A DNA stretch of 14,128 bases from Actinomycetota bacterium (lineage in GTDB: Bacteria; Actinomycetota; UBA4738), in contig VAYC01000001.1 of assembly GCA_005885025.1 (NCBI GenBank), positions 1 through 14,128 of the forward strand. Direction: 5' to 3'. Positions within the stretch are counted from its first letter, which is position 1, and the number at the start of each line of letters is the position of its first letter. Shown piece by piece: positions 12,872 to 14,128 of this stretch. Below the pieces are notes generated by a model, which saw only the letters and a list, made by a program, of their open reading frames with translations, was not told the origin of the DNA and made no database searches. Position numbers and translations under genes: made by a program.

Positions 12872-13992
12872 GCGAAGTTCCTGAAATCTCCCTGCGGGCC
12901 GTCGAGCTTCGAGAGGTGGCCCTGCCGCTCGTCCGCCCCTTTCGGACGAGCTTCGGGGAGGAGCGCGAGAAGCGGGCCATCCTGGTACGCGCCATCGGTG
13001 ACGACGTCGAAGGGTGGGGCGAGTGCGTGGCCTCCGAAGAGCCCCGGTACTCGGAGGAGTGGCTCGACGGGGCCTGGATGGCCCTCGAACGATGGATTGC
13101 GCCGAGCGTGCTGGGCGGCGAGGTGAAACGGCCCGGGCATGTTGTGGAACGCGTTCGATGGATCCGGGGTCACCGCATGGCCAAGGCCGCGATCGAGGCG
13201 GCGGTCCTGGACGGCTGGCTTCGCAAGGCAGGGGTCAGTCTGTCCGACCACCTGAGCGGCGTCCGCGATCGCATCGCGTGCGGAGTGAGCGTGGGCATCG
13301 CTCCGACGGTCGAAGAGATGCTCGAGGAGATCCGCGGCTACCTCGCCAAGGGCTACCGGCGGATCAAGATGAAGATCGAGCCCGGGCGGGACCTGGGCGT
13401 GGTGCGGGCGGTTCGCGGAGCGCTCCCCGACACGCCCCTCTCGGTGGACGCGAACGGAGCGTACACACCAGCGGACACCCCGCTGTTCGAGGCGCTGGAC
13501 GAGCTGGAGCTGATGATGATCGAGCAGCCGCTCGACGTCGAGGACCTGATGGATCACGCGGGCCTCCAGGCGAGGTTGAACACGCCGATCTGCCTCGACG
13601 AATCGATCCGTTCGGCCAGTGACGCCCTCGCCGCGATCCGGTTGGGGGCATGCCGGATCATCAACATCAAGCCGGGCCGGGTCGGCGGCATCCTCGAAGC
13701 GAAGCGGGTCCACGACGTGGCCTTGGGTTCGAATGTGCCGGTCTGGATCGGCGGGATGCTGGAGACCGGCGTGGGCCGGGCGGCCAACCTCGCGCTCGCT
13801 GCGATGCCCGGCGTGACGCTGCCGGGCGACACCAGCGCGAGCGACCGGTACTTCTCGGAGGATCTCACCGAGCCGTTCGTCCTGAGCGCCGACGGCACCA
13901 TGGCGGTTCCAGTTGGCCCCGGGATCGGCGTCGAGCCGCTCCAAGGGCGCCTGGAGGCGTGCACGGTGCGCGCGTCGTTGATCAAGCCCTAG
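12868..13992 (+). CDS. o-Succinylbenzoate synthase / N-succinylamino acid racemase (374 aa)
   Basis: An enolase-superfamily enzyme of the muconate lactonizing subgroup. Catalytic residues all seen: Lys167 and Lys169 in RIKMKIEPG, metal ligands Asp194 (SVDANGAY), Glu219 (MMIEQPL) and Asp244 (ICLDES), and Lys268 in INIKPGRVGG. Arg271, four residues into KPGR, matches the Arg that marks the NSAR/OSBS subfamily (Arg266 in the Amycolatopsis racemase). Other hallmarks are WIGGMLETGVGRAANLALA and LPGDTSASDRYF. This subfamily makes o-succinylbenzoate for menaquinone, or racemises N-succinylamino acids, or both. No other men gene is present, while a GNAT acyltransferase is coupled upstream, so racemase or dual activity is favoured. 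I leave the symbol blank because menC would assume one activity. tRNA-Ala starts 18 nt after the stop. Confidence 0.93.
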   Translation: MSEVPEISLRAVELREVALPLVRPFRTSFGEEREKRAILVRAIGDDVEGWGECVASEEPRYSEEWLDGAWMALERWIAPSVLGGEVKRPGHVVERVRWIRGHRMAKAAIEAAVLDGWLRKAGVSLSDHLSGVRDRIACGVSVGIAPTVEEMLEEIRGYLAKGYRRIKMKIEPGRDLGVVRAVRGALPDTPLSVDANGAYTPADTPLFEALDELELMMIEQPLDVEDLMDHAGLQARLNTPICLDESIRSASDALAAIRLGACRIINIKPGRVGGILEAKRVHDVALGSNVPVWIGGMLETGVGRAANLALAAMPGVTLPGDTSASDRYFSEDLTEPFVLSADGTMAVPVGPGIGVEPLQGRLEACTVRASLIKP

Positions 13993-14004
13993 CGGGCCTA
14001 TCAT
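13978..14004 (+). promoter_or_regulatory. Possible weak promoter of tRNA-Ala
   Basis: TTGATC at 13978-13983 and TATCAT at 13999-14004 (five of six matches to TATAAT), but spacing is 15 bases. The -10 ends 6 bases before the tRNA, so transcription would start at its first base. It overlaps the end of the racemase gene; co-transcription from upstream is the alternative. Confidence 0.35.
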
Positions 14005-14010
14005 TGCCGC

Positions 14011-14085
14011 GGGGATGTAGCTCAGTGGTAGAGCACCTGCTTTGCAAGCAGGGGGTCGCCGGTTCGAATCCGGTCATCTCGACCA
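14011..14085 (+). tRNA. tRNA-Ala (TGC), CCA encoded, 1-72 mismatch
   Basis: Cloverleaf: acceptor GGGGATG with CATCTCG, D arm GCTC/GAGC, anticodon stem CCTGC/GCAGG around TTTGCAA with anticodon TGC at 14043-14045, T arm GCCGG-TTCGAAT-CCGGT, then A and encoded CCA to 14085. The alanine identity pair G3-U70 is present. Position 72 is G, so the first acceptor pair is G1-G72 instead of the usual G-C; other tRNA-Ala genes of this type have CTCCACCA at the 3' end where this one has CTCGACCA. The remaining 43 bases of the window (14086-14128) show no recognisable feature. Confidence 0.94.
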
Positions 14086-14128
14086 AGCCGCTGGGCCCGG
14101 GTCGGATCTACTGCGCCGGCATCGGCGA

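Noticed and set aside
1..14128. CRISPR arrays, insertion sequences, integrases, toxin-antitoxin pairs
   Set aside because: No regular repeat-spacer pattern, transposase or recombinase motif, or small toxin-type gene was seen.

Overview
This is a GC-rich chromosomal segment from an actinobacterium, close to the replication origin. The order dnaN, recF, DUF721 (DciA-like), gyrB, gyrA, and further on DUF3566, tRNA-Ile(GAT), a small DLW-39-like membrane peptide and tRNA-Ala(TGC) is the classic actinobacterial origin-proximal arrangement. The proteins are clearly actinobacterial in style but the genus cannot be named. Archease/RtcB and the diverged sequences suggest an uncultured lineage outside the well-studied mycobacteria and streptomycetes.

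Region 1 (1-6574, all +): the 3' part of dnaN; a recF that is broken twice, with loss of the region holding the RecF signature; a TTG-started DUF721 gene; a 187-base gap with an extended -10 promoter and paired direct repeats; then gyrB and gyrA. GyrA has Gln at position 83, the key quinolone-contact position.

Region 2 (6555-8197, -): an MFS transporter translationally coupled to a 138-aa four-helix membrane protein. The second gene ends inside the gyrA 3' end.

Region 3 (8218-10528, +): archease, rtcB and a DUF3566 membrane protein, each overlapping the next by 4 nt. The archease gene and the MFS gene diverge from overlapping -10 elements and both look leaderless. Archease activates the RNA ligase RtcB, so this is an RNA-repair operon fused by translational coupling to the conserved DUF3566 gene, directly upstream of a tRNA gene.

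Region 4 (10560-11641): tRNA-Ile with its own promoter, a 49-aa membrane peptide probably on the same transcript, and a protein with a degenerate GGDEF domain.

Region 5 (11689-11986): no conventional gene. It holds a promoter-like site, a 19-nt stretch complementary to the 3' end of 16S rRNA, a possible 13-codon ORF, hairpins and a perfect 14-bp terminator-like stem. This is the best candidate here for something undescribed.

Region 6 (12029-14085): a COG3375-type GNAT acyltransferase overlapping an enolase-superfamily OSBS/N-succinylamino acid racemase, then tRNA-Ala. The pair fits a D- to L-amino acid conversion route at least as well as menaquinone synthesis.

No mobile elements, CRISPR arrays, rRNA genes or integrases were seen.
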